The notes under the pieces were generated by a model. It was given only the letters and a program-made list of their open reading frames with translations, did not search any database and was not told the origin of the DNA. A program made the translations under genes and the position numbers. A stretch of DNA of 64,000 nucleotides from Brevibacterium sp. (GTDB lineage: Bacteria > Actinomycetota > Actinomycetes > Actinomycetales > Brevibacteriaceae), in the NCBI RefSeq assembly GCF_031179145.1, contig NZ_JAPSIB010000006.1, positions 1 through 64,000 of the forward strand, given 5' to 3'. The stretch's first letter is position 1, and each line of letters opens with the position of its first letter. Of the stretch, positions 44,239-53,221 are shown in pieces.

Positions 44239-45594
44239 TCAGAGGTCGAGCGCGATCCGCTTCCCACAGGCGCGGGAGACGCAGATCATCATCGTCTCCT
44301 GCGCGGCATGCTCCGCGGGGGAGAGGACCGAGTCGCGATGGTCGGCCTCGCCATCGAGGATCACCGTCTCACACGTCCCGCATGTGCCCTTCCGGCACGA
44401 GCTCAGTGTGCGGATGCCCGCTCTGCTGAGCGCATCGATGATCGAGCAGCCGGCCGGGACGTCGACCTCGGACCCGTCGCCGAGCTCGACGACGAAGGGC
44501 TGGTCCGATGCCGCGGCGGTGGTTGTTCCGGGGGAAACTGCCGCGAGGTTCTCGTGGTCAGAGCCCGCGGCAGAGCTCAGTGTGTCAGCCGCGGCGGTGG
44601 TCCGCTCGGATGCCGCCGAGGTGGTCCCTCCCTGCGAATTCAGGGCGGGCGAATCGGGGGCGGGCGAACCGGCCGGGGTCACCGCGCTGTCGAAGTCTTC
44701 GCTGATCACGGTGATCCTCGGGTTGTCGGCGAGCCCGACGTCGATGGCATGCATGAGAGGAACGGGCCCGCACGTGTAGACGGTGACCGCCGTTTCCGGC
44801 TTGGACGTACTCGCCGAGGTGGTGGCGCCGGAGGCGGAAGTCGAGGCCATCTCCGCCTTCGCCGTGGCGTCGGCACTGGCGTTCGCGGCCCACTGGAGAA
44901 CGGTTCCGACGACGTCGGGCCTCCCCGATTCCTCCGTGATGTGAATGGTGACGTTCTCGGTTCCGTAGGTGCGGGCGAGGTCGTCGGCGAAGGCCATCGA
45001 CTCGTGTCGGCGGCCGACGTAGAGCAGGTGCCAGTCGACTCCCGCCTCGGCGGCCGCTGCGACCATGGCCGTGATCGGGGTGATCCCGATTCCGCCGGCG
45101 ACGAAGAAGGCGGGCCCGTCCCCGCGGTAGCCGAACGTGTCACGAGGTCCGCGGACCAGCACGGAGGCACACGAAGGAAGGTACTCGTGCAGCCAGGCGG
45201 AACCACCCCGGCCGTCCTGTTCGCGGAGGATCGCGATCTGCAGCGAACCCACATCCGAACGAACTCCTGAGCCCGCATCCGGCCGTACGCGCGCACCCAC
45301 ATCTGACCGTGCGCCCGCGCCCACATCCGCCCTTGCGCCTGCACCCACTTGGCTGACGAGCGAGTAATGGCGGATCGCTGGTCCCTCGGGCAAAGGGATC
45401 GCCACCTCGAGGTGGGATCCGGGGGTGAAGGGGGCTGTCACCTCGGCGGGGGAGAGCTCAACCAGGAGGACGTCGGGAGTCACCAGCTGTGTCCGCGTGA
45501 TCGGAACTGGGCGGAATCCCTGGCGGATGAGCATATCGAGGCTCACGCCGTCGAAGGCACCGATCGAAGCGCTGCCGAGCATGGTGGCCGTCAT
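44239..45594 (-). CDS. Oxygenase ferredoxin-reductase with C-terminal 2Fe-2S domain
   Basis: 451-aa electron-transfer protein of the vanillate-demethylase/phthalate-dioxygenase reductase type. FAD domain: HLEVAIPLPEGPAIRHYSLV. NAD domain: FFVAGGIGITPITAM and VYTCGPVPLM. Plant-type 2Fe-2S ligands: CRKGTCGTCETVILDGEADH followed by MICVSRACG. It is longer than usual because of two insertions: a tandem-repeated Gly/Ala/Arg/Asp loop after the FAD-binding RHYS strand (45250-45345), and a Ser/Thr/Ala-rich linker before the iron-sulfur domain. No oxygenase component is adjacent. It could serve a distant partner such as the P450 at 16398, which is speculation. Confidence 0.88.
   Translation of the reverse strand: MTATMLGSASIGAFDGVSLDMLIRQGFRPVPITRTQLVTPDVLLVELSPAEVTAPFTPGSHLEVAIPLPEGPAIRHYSLVSQVGAGARADVGAGARSDVGARVRPDAGSGVRSDVGSLQIAILREQDGRGGSAWLHEYLPSCASVLVRGPRDTFGYRGDGPAFFVAGGIGITPITAMVAAAAEAGVDWHLLYVGRRHESMAFADDLARTYGTENVTIHITEESGRPDVVGTVLQWAANASADATAKAEMASTSASGATTSASTSKPETAVTVYTCGPVPLMHAIDVGLADNPRITVISEDFDSAVTPAGSPAPDSPALNSQGGTTSAASERTTAAADTLSSAAGSDHENLAAVSPGTTTAAASDQPFVVELGDGSEVDVPAGCSIIDALSRAGIRTLSSCRKGTCGTCETVILDGEADHRDSVLSPAEHAAQETMMICVSRACGKRIALDL
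45250..45345 (-). repeat. In-frame tandem repeat in the reductase FAD domain
   Basis: About four ~24-bp units encoding variants of GAxARxDV (GARADVGAGARSDVGA, then VRPDAGSGVRSDVG). It inserts a polar loop between the FAD-binding strand and the next core strand. Related reductases have only a short turn here. Confidence 0.7.
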
Positions 45595-45726
45595 CGGTCC
45601 TCCTCTGCCATGTCCCTGTCATACGCAGGGGTCGTGATTCTCAGTTGCTTCGGCTCCGAGGACAACATCTCGAGACCTTCACACCTCCAAGCCTGGGTCT
45701 GACAGGACCGCTCGGGCCACAGCAGT

Positions 45727-45745
45727 TCTCAGCCTGTGAGAACCG
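45727..45745 (-). terminator. Hairpin after the TetR gene
   Basis: GTTCTCA-GCCTG-TGAGAAC, a 7-bp perfect stem beginning 7 bp past the TetR stop on the minus strand. It lies between TetR and the downstream reductase gene. Confidence 0.6.
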
Positions 45746-45751
45746 GAGGTT

Positions 45752-46351
45752 TCAGTCACGTGGCCGGACGGCGATCCTCACATAGTCAGTCATCAGCTGC
45801 AGGGCTGTGGAACGGGTGATGAGGGGGTCTCGCGCCGCGATCCGATAGCCGAGATAGTCCTCCATGGACATGATCGTCATGGCGATGTCGTGTGCGTCCT
45901 GCTGCAGGGCGAAGGCGCCCACGTTCGCCCCCTCGTCGAGAACGGACTCATAGAGACCGACCTGACGGTGGTAGATGGCTCCGACGTCGCTGCGGTTCCT
46001 CAGGTCGAAACCGGCGTCGAGGATCGCCATCCAGATCACGCGCCATTCTGCGTCGTCCGGTCCGGCCGGAAGCCCTGCCTCCATCAGCTTCTGGAGCTTC
46101 TCGGGGTAGCCGGGGATGGATTCGATGAGTTCGAGCCGATCCTCATAGAAGCGCGCATTCGACCGGGCGGCCAGTTCGGCGATGAGGCTCTCCGCATCGG
46201 GGTAGTAGTACCTGATGGCGTTCGCCGTCATACCGAGACGGCTCGCGATCTGGGGGATCGTCAGCTGGGCGAGATCGGCCTCGCCGACCAGTGAGATCGC
46301 GGCCTGAAGGATGTCCTCACGGCGTCGGGCCTGTGTATTCGGTCGCGCCAC
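45752..46351 (-). CDS. TetR-family transcriptional regulator
   Basis: 199-aa TetR repressor. The HTH lies at residues ~8-55 (REDILQAAISLVGEADLAQLTIPQIASRLGMTANAIRYYYPDAESL); an all-helical ligand domain follows. GTG 46351 is chosen because AAGGGAG lies just before it. It is divergent from the P1 peptidase and its permease (154-bp gap), so it probably controls them. A TCACGTGA palindrome in that gap (46476-46483) is a possible but unproven site. It may also affect the reductase gene 157 bp downstream. Confidence 0.88.
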   Translation of the reverse strand: MARPNTQARRREDILQAAISLVGEADLAQLTIPQIASRLGMTANAIRYYYPDAESLIAELAARSNARFYEDRLELIESIPGYPEKLQKLMEAGLPAGPDDAEWRVIWMAILDAGFDLRNRSDVGAIYHRQVGLYESVLDEGANVGAFALQQDAHDIAMTIMSMEDYLGYRIAARDPLITRSTALQLMTDYVRIAVRPRD

Positions 46352-46505
46352 CGCTGCTCCCTTACTCGATTGATCTGCTGCCTGACCAGAGTACAGATAC
46401 ACAGGAGGAGGCACAGGAATGTCTGAGAAATATCGGCAGGAGTCTTGTGCTCCGGCTCACACGGGTCCATTATTTTCACGTGAGGAAAAAAACTGAAGGG
46501 GAACT

Positions 46506-47606
46506 GTGAGAGCTCGAGATCTCGGAATCGAAATCGGTCGGCATTCGACCGGACCACTCAATGCCATCACCGATGTGCCCGGTGTCAACGTCGGTTATGC
46601 GACCGTGGGAGGCGTCACCGCCGAGGGGGAGCGCAGCACCGTGAACACCGGCGTGACCGTGATCCTCCCGCATGACGACGTCTGGACCGAGCCGGTGTTC
46701 GCCGGAGCCCATCGGCTCAATGGGAGCGGCGAGATGACCGGCCTCGAATGGGTTCGGGAAGCCGGCGAACTCACGTCGCCGATCGCGCTGACCAACACCC
46801 ACAGCCTCGGGCTCGTCAGGGACGCCCTGGTCAAGGAGCAGGTGAATCGGAGGGGTCCGGGCCCCTACTGGTGCCTGCCCGTTGTCGCGGAGACCTATGA
46901 CGGAGTGCTCAACGACATCAACGGTCACCATGTCACGGAGCGCCACGTGGCCGAGGCGCTGCGCACCGCCTCGGCGGACCTGCCTGCGGAAGGCAATGTC
47001 GGCGGCGGCACGGGAATGATCTGTCACCAATTCAAGGGTGGGTCGGGCACGTCCTCGCGCGTCATCGACACAGCCGAGGGGCGGTACACCGTCGGCGTCT
47101 TCGTCCAGGCCAACCATGGCAGGCGAGAGCGGTTGAGCATCAACGGAGTGCCGGTCGGTCGGAGGATCAGCGCCGAGGTGATTCCCACCCCAGAGGTTCC
47201 GCGCGGGTTCGAACCCGGTTCCGGGTCGATCGTGGTCGTCGTTGCCACCGATGCGCCGTTTCTGCCTCATCAGTGTTCCAGGCTCGCCCAGCGCGCAGCC
47301 CTCGGCGTCGGACGAATGGGAGGTGCTGGGGAACAGTACAGCGGAGACCTCATGCTCGCGTTCTCCACGGGCAATCGAGGGATCCCGCCCTATCTCTGGG
47401 ACGAGCGGACTGACGTCGAACCCGCGACCATCGGGCTGTCGATGATCGCCCCGCAACTCATGACGAGCTTCTTCGACCTGGTCATCGACGCCACCGAAGA
47501 GGCCATCCTCAACTGCCTGGTCTCTGCGACGACGCTCACCGGGCCGACGGGAACCACTGCCCACGCAATCGATCACGAACTGCTGATGACCGCGATGAAC
47601 GCCTGA
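46506..47606 (+). CDS. P1-family peptidase (DmpA-like aminopeptidase)
   Basis: 366-aa self-processing Ntn-type hydrolase (family S58), related to L-aminopeptidase D-Ala-esterase/amidase. The start ITDVPGVNVGYATV and TGVTVILPH are characteristic. NVGGGTGMICHQFKGGSGTSS is the substrate-site region. The autocleavage site is before Ser241 in GSGSIVVVVATDAPF, which becomes the nucleophile. It acts on N-terminal residues of peptides or D-amino-acid amides. It precedes a permease gene by 123 bp, suggesting uptake and hydrolysis of peptide- or amide-like nutrients. GTG start with AAGGGG upstream. Confidence 0.92.
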   Translation: MRARDLGIEIGRHSTGPLNAITDVPGVNVGYATVGGVTAEGERSTVNTGVTVILPHDDVWTEPVFAGAHRLNGSGEMTGLEWVREAGELTSPIALTNTHSLGLVRDALVKEQVNRRGPGPYWCLPVVAETYDGVLNDINGHHVTERHVAEALRTASADLPAEGNVGGGTGMICHQFKGGSGTSSRVIDTAEGRYTVGVFVQANHGRRERLSINGVPVGRRISAEVIPTPEVPRGFEPGSGSIVVVVATDAPFLPHQCSRLAQRAALGVGRMGGAGEQYSGDLMLAFSTGNRGIPPYLWDERTDVEPATIGLSMIAPQLMTSFFDLVIDATEEAILNCLVSATTLTGPTGTTAHAIDHELLMTAMNA

Positions 47607-47729
47607 GCTCGGCCGGCGAGCGGCGGACGATGCCTCCGCTGCTCCCAGCGCCGCAGGTGATCCCAGCACCGATCCGCACCGAAGCACGACCGCACCACGA
47701 TCAACATTCCCAGCGTCAAGGAGGCCGCC

Positions 47730-49160
47730 ATGGAAGACATCGACGACAGCACACGACCACCGGCACGGCTCACCGGCCGATTGGGGACAATGGGGATTGT
47801 CTTCATGGTCGTCGCCGCAGCTGCCCCGCTGACGGTGATCGGCGGGAACATGCCCTTGGGAATCGGTCTCGGCAATGGGGCAGGCGCTCCTGTCGGATTC
47901 CTCATCGCGGCACTCATCCTGCTGCTCTTCTCCGTCGGGTTCGTCGCCATGACTCCGCACGTCCGGCAGGCCGGGGCCTTCTTCTCCTATGTCACCCTGG
48001 GTCTCGGGAAGCGGGCGGGCATGGGCATCGCGATCGTCGCCCTCGTCGCCTATACGGCGATTCAAGTGGGAATCTACGGGTACATCGGATGGGCGATCGA
48101 TGACACCGTCAGCTTCTACAACGGTCCAAGCGTGCCCTAGCCCGTCTATTCCTTCATCGCCCTGCTCATCGTCGCATTCCTCGGCTACCGGCACATCGAT
48201 CTCAGTGCGAAGGTGCTGGGCGTCGCATTGGTCGCAGAGATCGGAATCGTCGTGATCCTCGATCTCGCGATCCTCGTCCATCCCGGACCTGCAGGGATCA
48301 CATTCGAGTCGTTCGCACCGAGCACGTTCCTCGAGGGAGCCATCGGAGTCGCCGTGCTCTTCGCCCTGACCGGATTCATCGGTTTCGAATCGACAGCGGT
48401 CTTCCGCGACGAGGCACGATCTCCCGAACGCACCATCCCTCGTGCCACCTATGCCGCAGTCCTCATCATCGGCGGTTTCTACGCCTTCACCTGTTGGGCG
48501 TTCGTGGTCGCGATCGGGCCGGACTTCGTCGCCGAGGCGGCCCAGCGGACCCTCGACGGCGAGGCGAATATGCTCCTCGACACGACGAACGACCAGCTCG
48601 GCCGGATCGGCAGGGATCTCGTCAATGTTCTCCTGCTCACGAGCCTGTTCGCCTGCGTCCTCTCCTTCCACAACGTGATCGCCCGCTATCAGTTCGTGCT
48701 GGCGGGAATGAGGGTCCTGCCCGCGGCCCTCGCGCGAGTGCATCCGAAGCACCATTCTCCGTCGGTCTCCTCGGTGGTCCAGACCGTGACGGCGGCCGTC
48801 ATCGTCGGCGTCTTCGCCGTCTTCGACGTCGATCCTCTGGTCGGGGTGTTCGGGTCGATGGCTGGAGTGGCGACCGTGGGAATGACCATCCTCATGCTGC
48901 TGACCTCCGTGGCCGTCATCGTCTTCTTTTCCCGGAATGCACACTTGAGGGACGGGCGGCGGTGGCGGACGATCATCGTGCCGGTCATCGCCTCTCTCGG
49001 ACTGCTCGCCGCGATGATCATCGTCCTGTCCAACTTCACGCTGGTGACGGGCAACAGCGTGGAACTGAGCACGATGCTCGCCATCGTCCCCTTCGTCGCA
49101 CTCGTCATCGGCTGGTTCATCGGAGGACGCCAGCGCGCCGAGGTGCCGGCCTCGGGGTAG
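47730..49160 (+). pseudogene. APC permease interrupted by one in-frame TAG
   Basis: The frame encodes an APC-superfamily transporter of about 475 residues with AAGGAGG before the ATG. It reads through residues 1-136 (GTMGIVFMVVAAAAPLTVIGG to DDTVSFYNGPSVP), meets TAG at 48138-48140, and continues in the same frame with PVYSFIALLIVAFLGYRHIDL. The later FIGFESTAVFRDEARSPERTIPRA segment is the standard APC loop. A single G-to-A change (TGG to TAG) would explain it. All other parts look intact, so the lesion is recent, or a sequencing error, or the codon is suppressed. Confidence 0.85.
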
Positions 49161-49315
49161 CTGGTCCACCGGGTCGACCGCAGCGCTGGTGAATGCGGCA
49201 GTGGGGCACACCCATTACTGGCTGCGCCCCACTCCTTGTCTCCGCTCAAGCCGGTCCCGGGACCGAGGCGCGCCCCGGCGGCTCGGACCGGCCCCGGCCG
49301 CTCGGGCCTCGCCGA

Positions 49316-50815
49316 TCAGGCCTGCGACAGCTCGGGCTGCTTCTGCCCAGTTGACGACTGTGGCGCGGCCGAGGCCCCTGCCTCAGCTGTGGACCCGAGC
49401 TCGGCCCCGACCGCTGACTCCGACTCCGGCGAAGTCGAATCCTGTGACGTCGCCTCCGGCGAAGCCGCGCCGTGGGCGTCGGGTTCGAGGCTGAGCTCGT
49501 CGAACGGGCTGGCCCCGGTGAGTGCCGCCTGCGCCTGCGCCATGTCGATCTCCTTGGTCCAGCGACCGATGAGGATGGTGGCGACCGCGTTGCCGGTGAA
49601 GTTGGTCAGCGCGCGGCACTCCGACATGAACTTGTCGATGCCGACGATGACTCCCATGCCATCGAGGAGTTCGGGGCGATGGGCCTGCAGGCCCGCCGCC
49701 AGCGTTGCGAGGCCGGCGCCAGTGACGCCCGCCGCGCCCTTCGACGCGATGATCATGAAGACGAGCAGCGAGATCTGCTGCCCAAGGTCCATCGGCGTTT
49801 CCATCGCACTGGAGACGAACAGCGACGCCATCGTCAGGTAGATCGCCGTGCCATCGAGGTTGAACGAGTATCCGGTCGGCACGGTGATGCCCACGACCGC
49901 CTTCGACACACCGGCATGCTCCATCTTCGCGATGAGGCGGGGCAGCGCCGATTCCGACGAGGAGGTGGAGAAGATGAGAAGGTACTCGCGGGCCAGGTAC
50001 TTCATCAGACGGAAGATGTTGAGCCCCGTGACCACCTTGAGGAGGCCGCCGAGCACGATGACGATGAACAGCGCACACGTGAGGTAGAAGGCGCCCATGA
50101 GCACGGCCATCGAGGCGATGGCGGCCCAGCCGGTCGCGCCGACGACGGCCGCGATCGCTCCGAACGCACCGATCGGCGCGGCCCACATGATCATCATCAT
50201 GAGCTTGAATACGACTGCCTGGATGTGGCGGATGCCGTTGAGCACGGGTTCTCCCGCCTTGCCCATGGACTGCAGGGCGAAGCCGACGAGCAGGGCGAGG
50301 ACCAGAGTCGGGAGCACCGGGAGGTCCCCGGGGATGAGGCTGAGGAGGAAGTCGACGGTGTGGTTGGAATCGCCCGATCCCTCCTCGTACGGCTTGAGCT
50401 GCAGGCCCGTGCCCGGGTGGATGATGTTGCCGACCACCAGCCCGACGACCAGGGCGAACGTCGCCATGACGAGGAAGTAGAGCATGGCCAGTCCGCCGAC
50501 TTTGCCCACGGTCGCGGCCCGGGCCACCGAACCGACGCCGAGGACGATGGTGCAGAAGATGACTGGGGCGATGATCATCTTGATGAGTGCGATGAAGGCC
50601 GTGCCGAGGGGTTTGAGGGCCGTCCCGGCATCGGGGAAGACCAGTCCGATCGCCGCGCCGAGCACGACGGCGATGATGACCATGATGTAGAGCCAGTGCG
50701 TGCGGTCCTTCTTCCGCGCGGGCGCGCCGGCTGCCGGTCCGGTGCCTGCTGCGCTGGCCTCGGGAACGCGTCCCTCCGGTGCCCCGGGCGCGGTGTGACG
50801 TGGCGACATTGCCAT
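49316..50815 (-). CDS. Dicarboxylate/amino acid:cation symporter (DctA/GltP type)
   Basis: 499-aa membrane transporter of the DAACS family for C4-dicarboxylates or glutamate/aspartate. It shows the re-entrant loop serine stretch IFSTSSSESALPRLIAKME, the cation/substrate site VPTGYSFNLDGTAIYLTMASLF, SKGAAGVTGAG and the TM8 segment SECRALTNFTGNAVATILIGRW. The N-terminal ~35 and C-terminal ~65 residues are low-complexity and variable. A CitA/DcuS-type two-component system is encoded nearby, in keeping with carboxylate-responsive control. Divergent from the small membrane-protein gene at 51018. Confidence 0.92.
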   Translation of the reverse strand: MAMSPRHTAPGAPEGRVPEASAAGTGPAAGAPARKKDRTHWLYIMVIIAVVLGAAIGLVFPDAGTALKPLGTAFIALIKMIIAPVIFCTIVLGVGSVARAATVGKVGGLAMLYFLVMATFALVVGLVVGNIIHPGTGLQLKPYEEGSGDSNHTVDFLLSLIPGDLPVLPTLVLALLVGFALQSMGKAGEPVLNGIRHIQAVVFKLMMMIMWAAPIGAFGAIAAVVGATGWAAIASMAVLMGAFYLTCALFIVIVLGGLLKVVTGLNIFRLMKYLAREYLLIFSTSSSESALPRLIAKMEHAGVSKAVVGITVPTGYSFNLDGTAIYLTMASLFVSSAMETPMDLGQQISLLVFMIIASKGAAGVTGAGLATLAAGLQAHRPELLDGMGVIVGIDKFMSECRALTNFTGNAVATILIGRWTKEIDMAQAQAALTGASPFDELSLEPDAHGAASPEATSQDSTSPESESAVGAELGSTAEAGASAAPQSSTGQKQPELSQA

Positions 50816-50974
50816 CTCTCCTCCTTGAGTGGTGTGTTCGCCGAGGTGATCGCGGCGAAGTGCTCACTCAGACTCCCAAACACGTATGCTCTGCGTCACG
50901 GTTGCGTTCATAGTGTTCATGGCGGAAATCTGTGGCGGACCTGGTGCGGGCGAGATTAGTCTTGAGCCGGAAGT

Positions 50975-51012
50975 CATCACTCAGCGAAGAAGCCATCACT
51001 CAACGAAGGAGA
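50975..51012 (+). repeat. 19-bp tandem duplication before a start codon
   Basis: CATCACTCAGCGAAGAAGC (50975-50993) and CATCACTCAACGAAGGAGA (50994-51012) are adjacent copies with three mismatches. The second copy provides the GAAGGAG ribosome-binding site of the gene at 51018. Confidence 0.65.
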
Positions 51013-51017
51013 AGGAC

Positions 51018-51425
51018 ATGAAGCTCAACACTGCGGTTCTGCGCGCCGTCCCCGGTGCTTTCATCCTCAATTCCGGCATCGGCAAGCTCGGCATGGATGA
51101 GGAGACCGCCAAGGGCCTGCAGGAAACTGCTGCCAGCGGTGTTCCCTTCGTCAAGAAGATGACTCCGGCCCAGTTCGGGAAGTTCCTCTCCTACGGTGAG
51201 ATCGCCGTCGGCGCGGCGCTGCTGTGCCCTTTCGTTCCGACGCGGATGGCCGGAGCCGCCCTGACGACCTTCGCCTCGGGGCTCGTCGCCAACTACTTCG
51301 CCATTGACAGCATGACCGAGGATGACGGAATCCGTCCCTCGCAGGAGGGCATTCCCCTGGCCAAGGACACGTGGCTGGTGGCGATCGGAACCTCGCTGAT
51401 GCTCTCCGGCGGGTCCAAGGACTGA
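51018..51425 (+). CDS. Small DoxX-like membrane protein
   Basis: 135 aa with the shape of a small four-helix membrane protein: LRAVPGAFILNSGIGKLGM, FLSYGEIAVGAALLCPFVPTR, AGAALTTFASGLVANYFA and a C-terminal WLVAIGTSLMLSGG. It resembles the DoxX/DUF-type small membrane proteins of actinobacteria, but no diagnostic residue can be named. ATG 51018 has GAAGGAG just upstream. The next gene's most likely start lies inside its 3' end. Function unknown. Confidence 0.7.
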   Translation: MKLNTAVLRAVPGAFILNSGIGKLGMDEETAKGLQETAASGVPFVKKMTPAQFGKFLSYGEIAVGAALLCPFVPTRMAGAALTTFASGLVANYFAIDSMTEDDGIRPSQEGIPLAKDTWLVAIGTSLMLSGGSKD

Positions 51426-53221
51426 TTCCCGCGGCCCCTCGGAACCAGCGTCGCAGCGGGCCGCTGGCGCGCCGGCTGTTCGTCATGCAGCTGGTGCTCA
51501 TCGTCATCGTCTGCGCAGCACTGAGCCTCACCAGCTACGTCTCGAGGATGAACGCGGCACGGGAAGCCACCTCGGCGCGGGTGCTCAGCATCGCCGAGAC
51601 ACTGGCGCACGATCCCTTCGTCATCGCCTCCGTCGACGGCGCTGACCCCTCCGCCGCGCTCCAGCCGTTCGCCCGCACCGTCGTCTCGACGGCCGACGTC
51701 GACTTCGTGACGATCATGGACCGCGACCGCACCCGCTACACGCATCCGCGCGCCGAGGAGATCGGCCGGGAGTACATCGGCACCGTCTCGCCCGCGCTGA
51801 GCGGCGAGAGCCACGTCGAGGAGTATGTCGGAACGCTCGGCGCCTCGGTGCGCGCGATCGTGCCGATCCTCGACGACAGCGGGAGGGTGACCGCGATGGT
51901 CGCCGTGGGCGTCACCCTCGAGACCCTGTCGGTGGCTCAGGCCGCGTCACTGCCGCAGATCATCATTGTCGCGCTCGCCGCCATCGCACTCGGCGGACTC
52001 GGCTCATGGATGGTCAGCCGCTATCTGCGACGAGTCACGCTCGGCTACGGCCCGGAACAGCTGAAGAGCCTCTTCGCCTTCTACGACTCGGCTCTGCATT
52101 CGCTGCGGGAGGGGCTCATCCTCGTCGACGACGATGGCTGGCTGGTGCTCTACAACGACGAGGCCGCGGCGCTGCTGGGACTGCCCGCATCCGATGATCG
52201 GGAACCGGTGTCGCTCGAGGACGTCGACCTCCCGGCATCGATGCGCTCCCTGTTGGCCTCGGGCCGGGTCGCGGTCGACGAAATCCATCTCACCCGCGAC
52301 CGGGTTCTCGTCGTCAACCAGAAGCAGGCCGGGCAGCCGGACGCCGGCCCGCCGGGACGCGGCCGGGAACAGCTTCGGGGTGACGGAGTCCCCGGCGGGG
52401 GCACTGTTGCCACTCTGCGTGATCGCACCGACTTCCAGGAGCTCAGCGGGGAGCTGGCGACGATGACGACACTGGCCGAGGCCCTGCGAGCCCAGACCCA
52501 CGAGCACGCCAACCGCCTCCACACGGTGTCGACGCTCATCGAGCTCGGCAGGGACCGGGAGGCTCTCGAGTTCGCGGTGCGCGACCAGCAGGAGTCGCAG
52601 CGGCTGACCGATTCGTTCGTGGAATCCCTCGACGAACCGTTCATCACGGCGCTGCTGATCGGGAAGGCCGCGCAGGCCCACGAACGCGGGATCGAATTGA
52701 GCGTCTCGGCCACGGGCGAGCTGCCTCCCGGCACCCTCGACGCACGCGATCTCGTCACCATCACCGGAAACCTCCTCGACAACGCCTTCGACGCCGCCGC
52801 GAACTCCGAGGAGCGTCAGGTCTGGGCGGACTTCGTCGCGGCCGACGGGGAGCTCATCATCTCGATCGCCGACTCCGGACCCGGCATCGACCCCGCCGAC
52901 GTCGACGCGATCTTCCACCTCGGCGCCTCCGACAAGAGCGCCCCACCGAAGCCGGGCGGGCGCGGTTTCGGGCTGATGCTGGTCCGCCAGGTCGTGACGA
53001 GGCTCGGCGGACACGTGGAGGTCGACTCCGACGCGGGAGCCATCTTCACCGTCACCTTGCCGCTGGCGGGGGGTCACCTCGGCGAGGGTGTTCCGCATGA
53101 TGACGGCACGGACCGCTTCGGCGGGGGTGTTCCGAATGATGACGGCACGGACCGTTTCGGCGGGGGTGCCGGCAATGACACCGGAACCGTGGATGCCGAA
53201 GGAGGCGACGATGGACAGTGA
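51371..53221 (+). CDS. CitA/DcuS-type sensor histidine kinase
   Basis: Membrane sensor kinase of up to 616 aa. TM1 (LFVMQLVLIVIVCAALSLTSY) and TM2 (IIIVALAAIALGGLGSWMV) bracket a periplasmic PAS-like domain (FVTIMDRDRTRYTHPRAEEIG). A cytoplasmic PAS follows. The phospho-acceptor region QTHEHANRLHTVSTLIELG has likely His377. The ATPase domain has GNLLDNAFDAA, ADSGPGIDP and GGRGFGLMLVRQVV. The start is unclear: GTG 51371 overlaps the previous gene by 55 nt and no better in-frame start precedes TM1. The C-terminal ~45 residues are a tandem Gly/Asp-rich repeat. Ligand probably a di- or tricarboxylate. Confidence 0.88.
   Translation: MAGGDRNLADALRRVQGLIPAAPRNQRRSGPLARRLFVMQLVLIVIVCAALSLTSYVSRMNAAREATSARVLSIAETLAHDPFVIASVDGADPSAALQPFARTVVSTADVDFVTIMDRDRTRYTHPRAEEIGREYIGTVSPALSGESHVEEYVGTLGASVRAIVPILDDSGRVTAMVAVGVTLETLSVAQAASLPQIIIVALAAIALGGLGSWMVSRYLRRVTLGYGPEQLKSLFAFYDSALHSLREGLILVDDDGWLVLYNDEAAALLGLPASDDREPVSLEDVDLPASMRSLLASGRVAVDEIHLTRDRVLVVNQKQAGQPDAGPPGRGREQLRGDGVPGGGTVATLRDRTDFQELSGELATMTTLAEALRAQTHEHANRLHTVSTLIELGRDREALEFAVRDQQESQRLTDSFVESLDEPFITALLIGKAAQAHERGIELSVSATGELPPGTLDARDLVTITGNLLDNAFDAAANSEERQVWADFVAADGELIISIADSGPGIDPADVDAIFHLGASDKSAPPKPGGRGFGLMLVRQVVTRLGGHVEVDSDAGAIFTVTLPLAGGHLGEGVPHDDGTDRFGGGVPNDDGTDRFGGGAGNDTGTVDAEGGDDGQ
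53080..53170 (+). repeat. In-frame 39-bp tandem repeat at the kinase C-terminus
   Basis: Two nearly identical units encode GVPHDDGTDRFGG and GVPNDDGTDRFGG, followed by a partial third (AGNDTGT). It lies outside the catalytic ATPase fold. Confidence 0.75.

Noticed and set aside
47203..47225. tRNA-like GGTTCGAACC motif
   Set aside because: It lies inside the P1 peptidase gene and no cloverleaf arms or acceptor stem surround it.
46476..49211. A 911-residue minus-strand open frame
   Set aside because: Antisense to the P1 peptidase and APC permease genes, with Asp/His/Arg-rich sequence typical of shadow frames.
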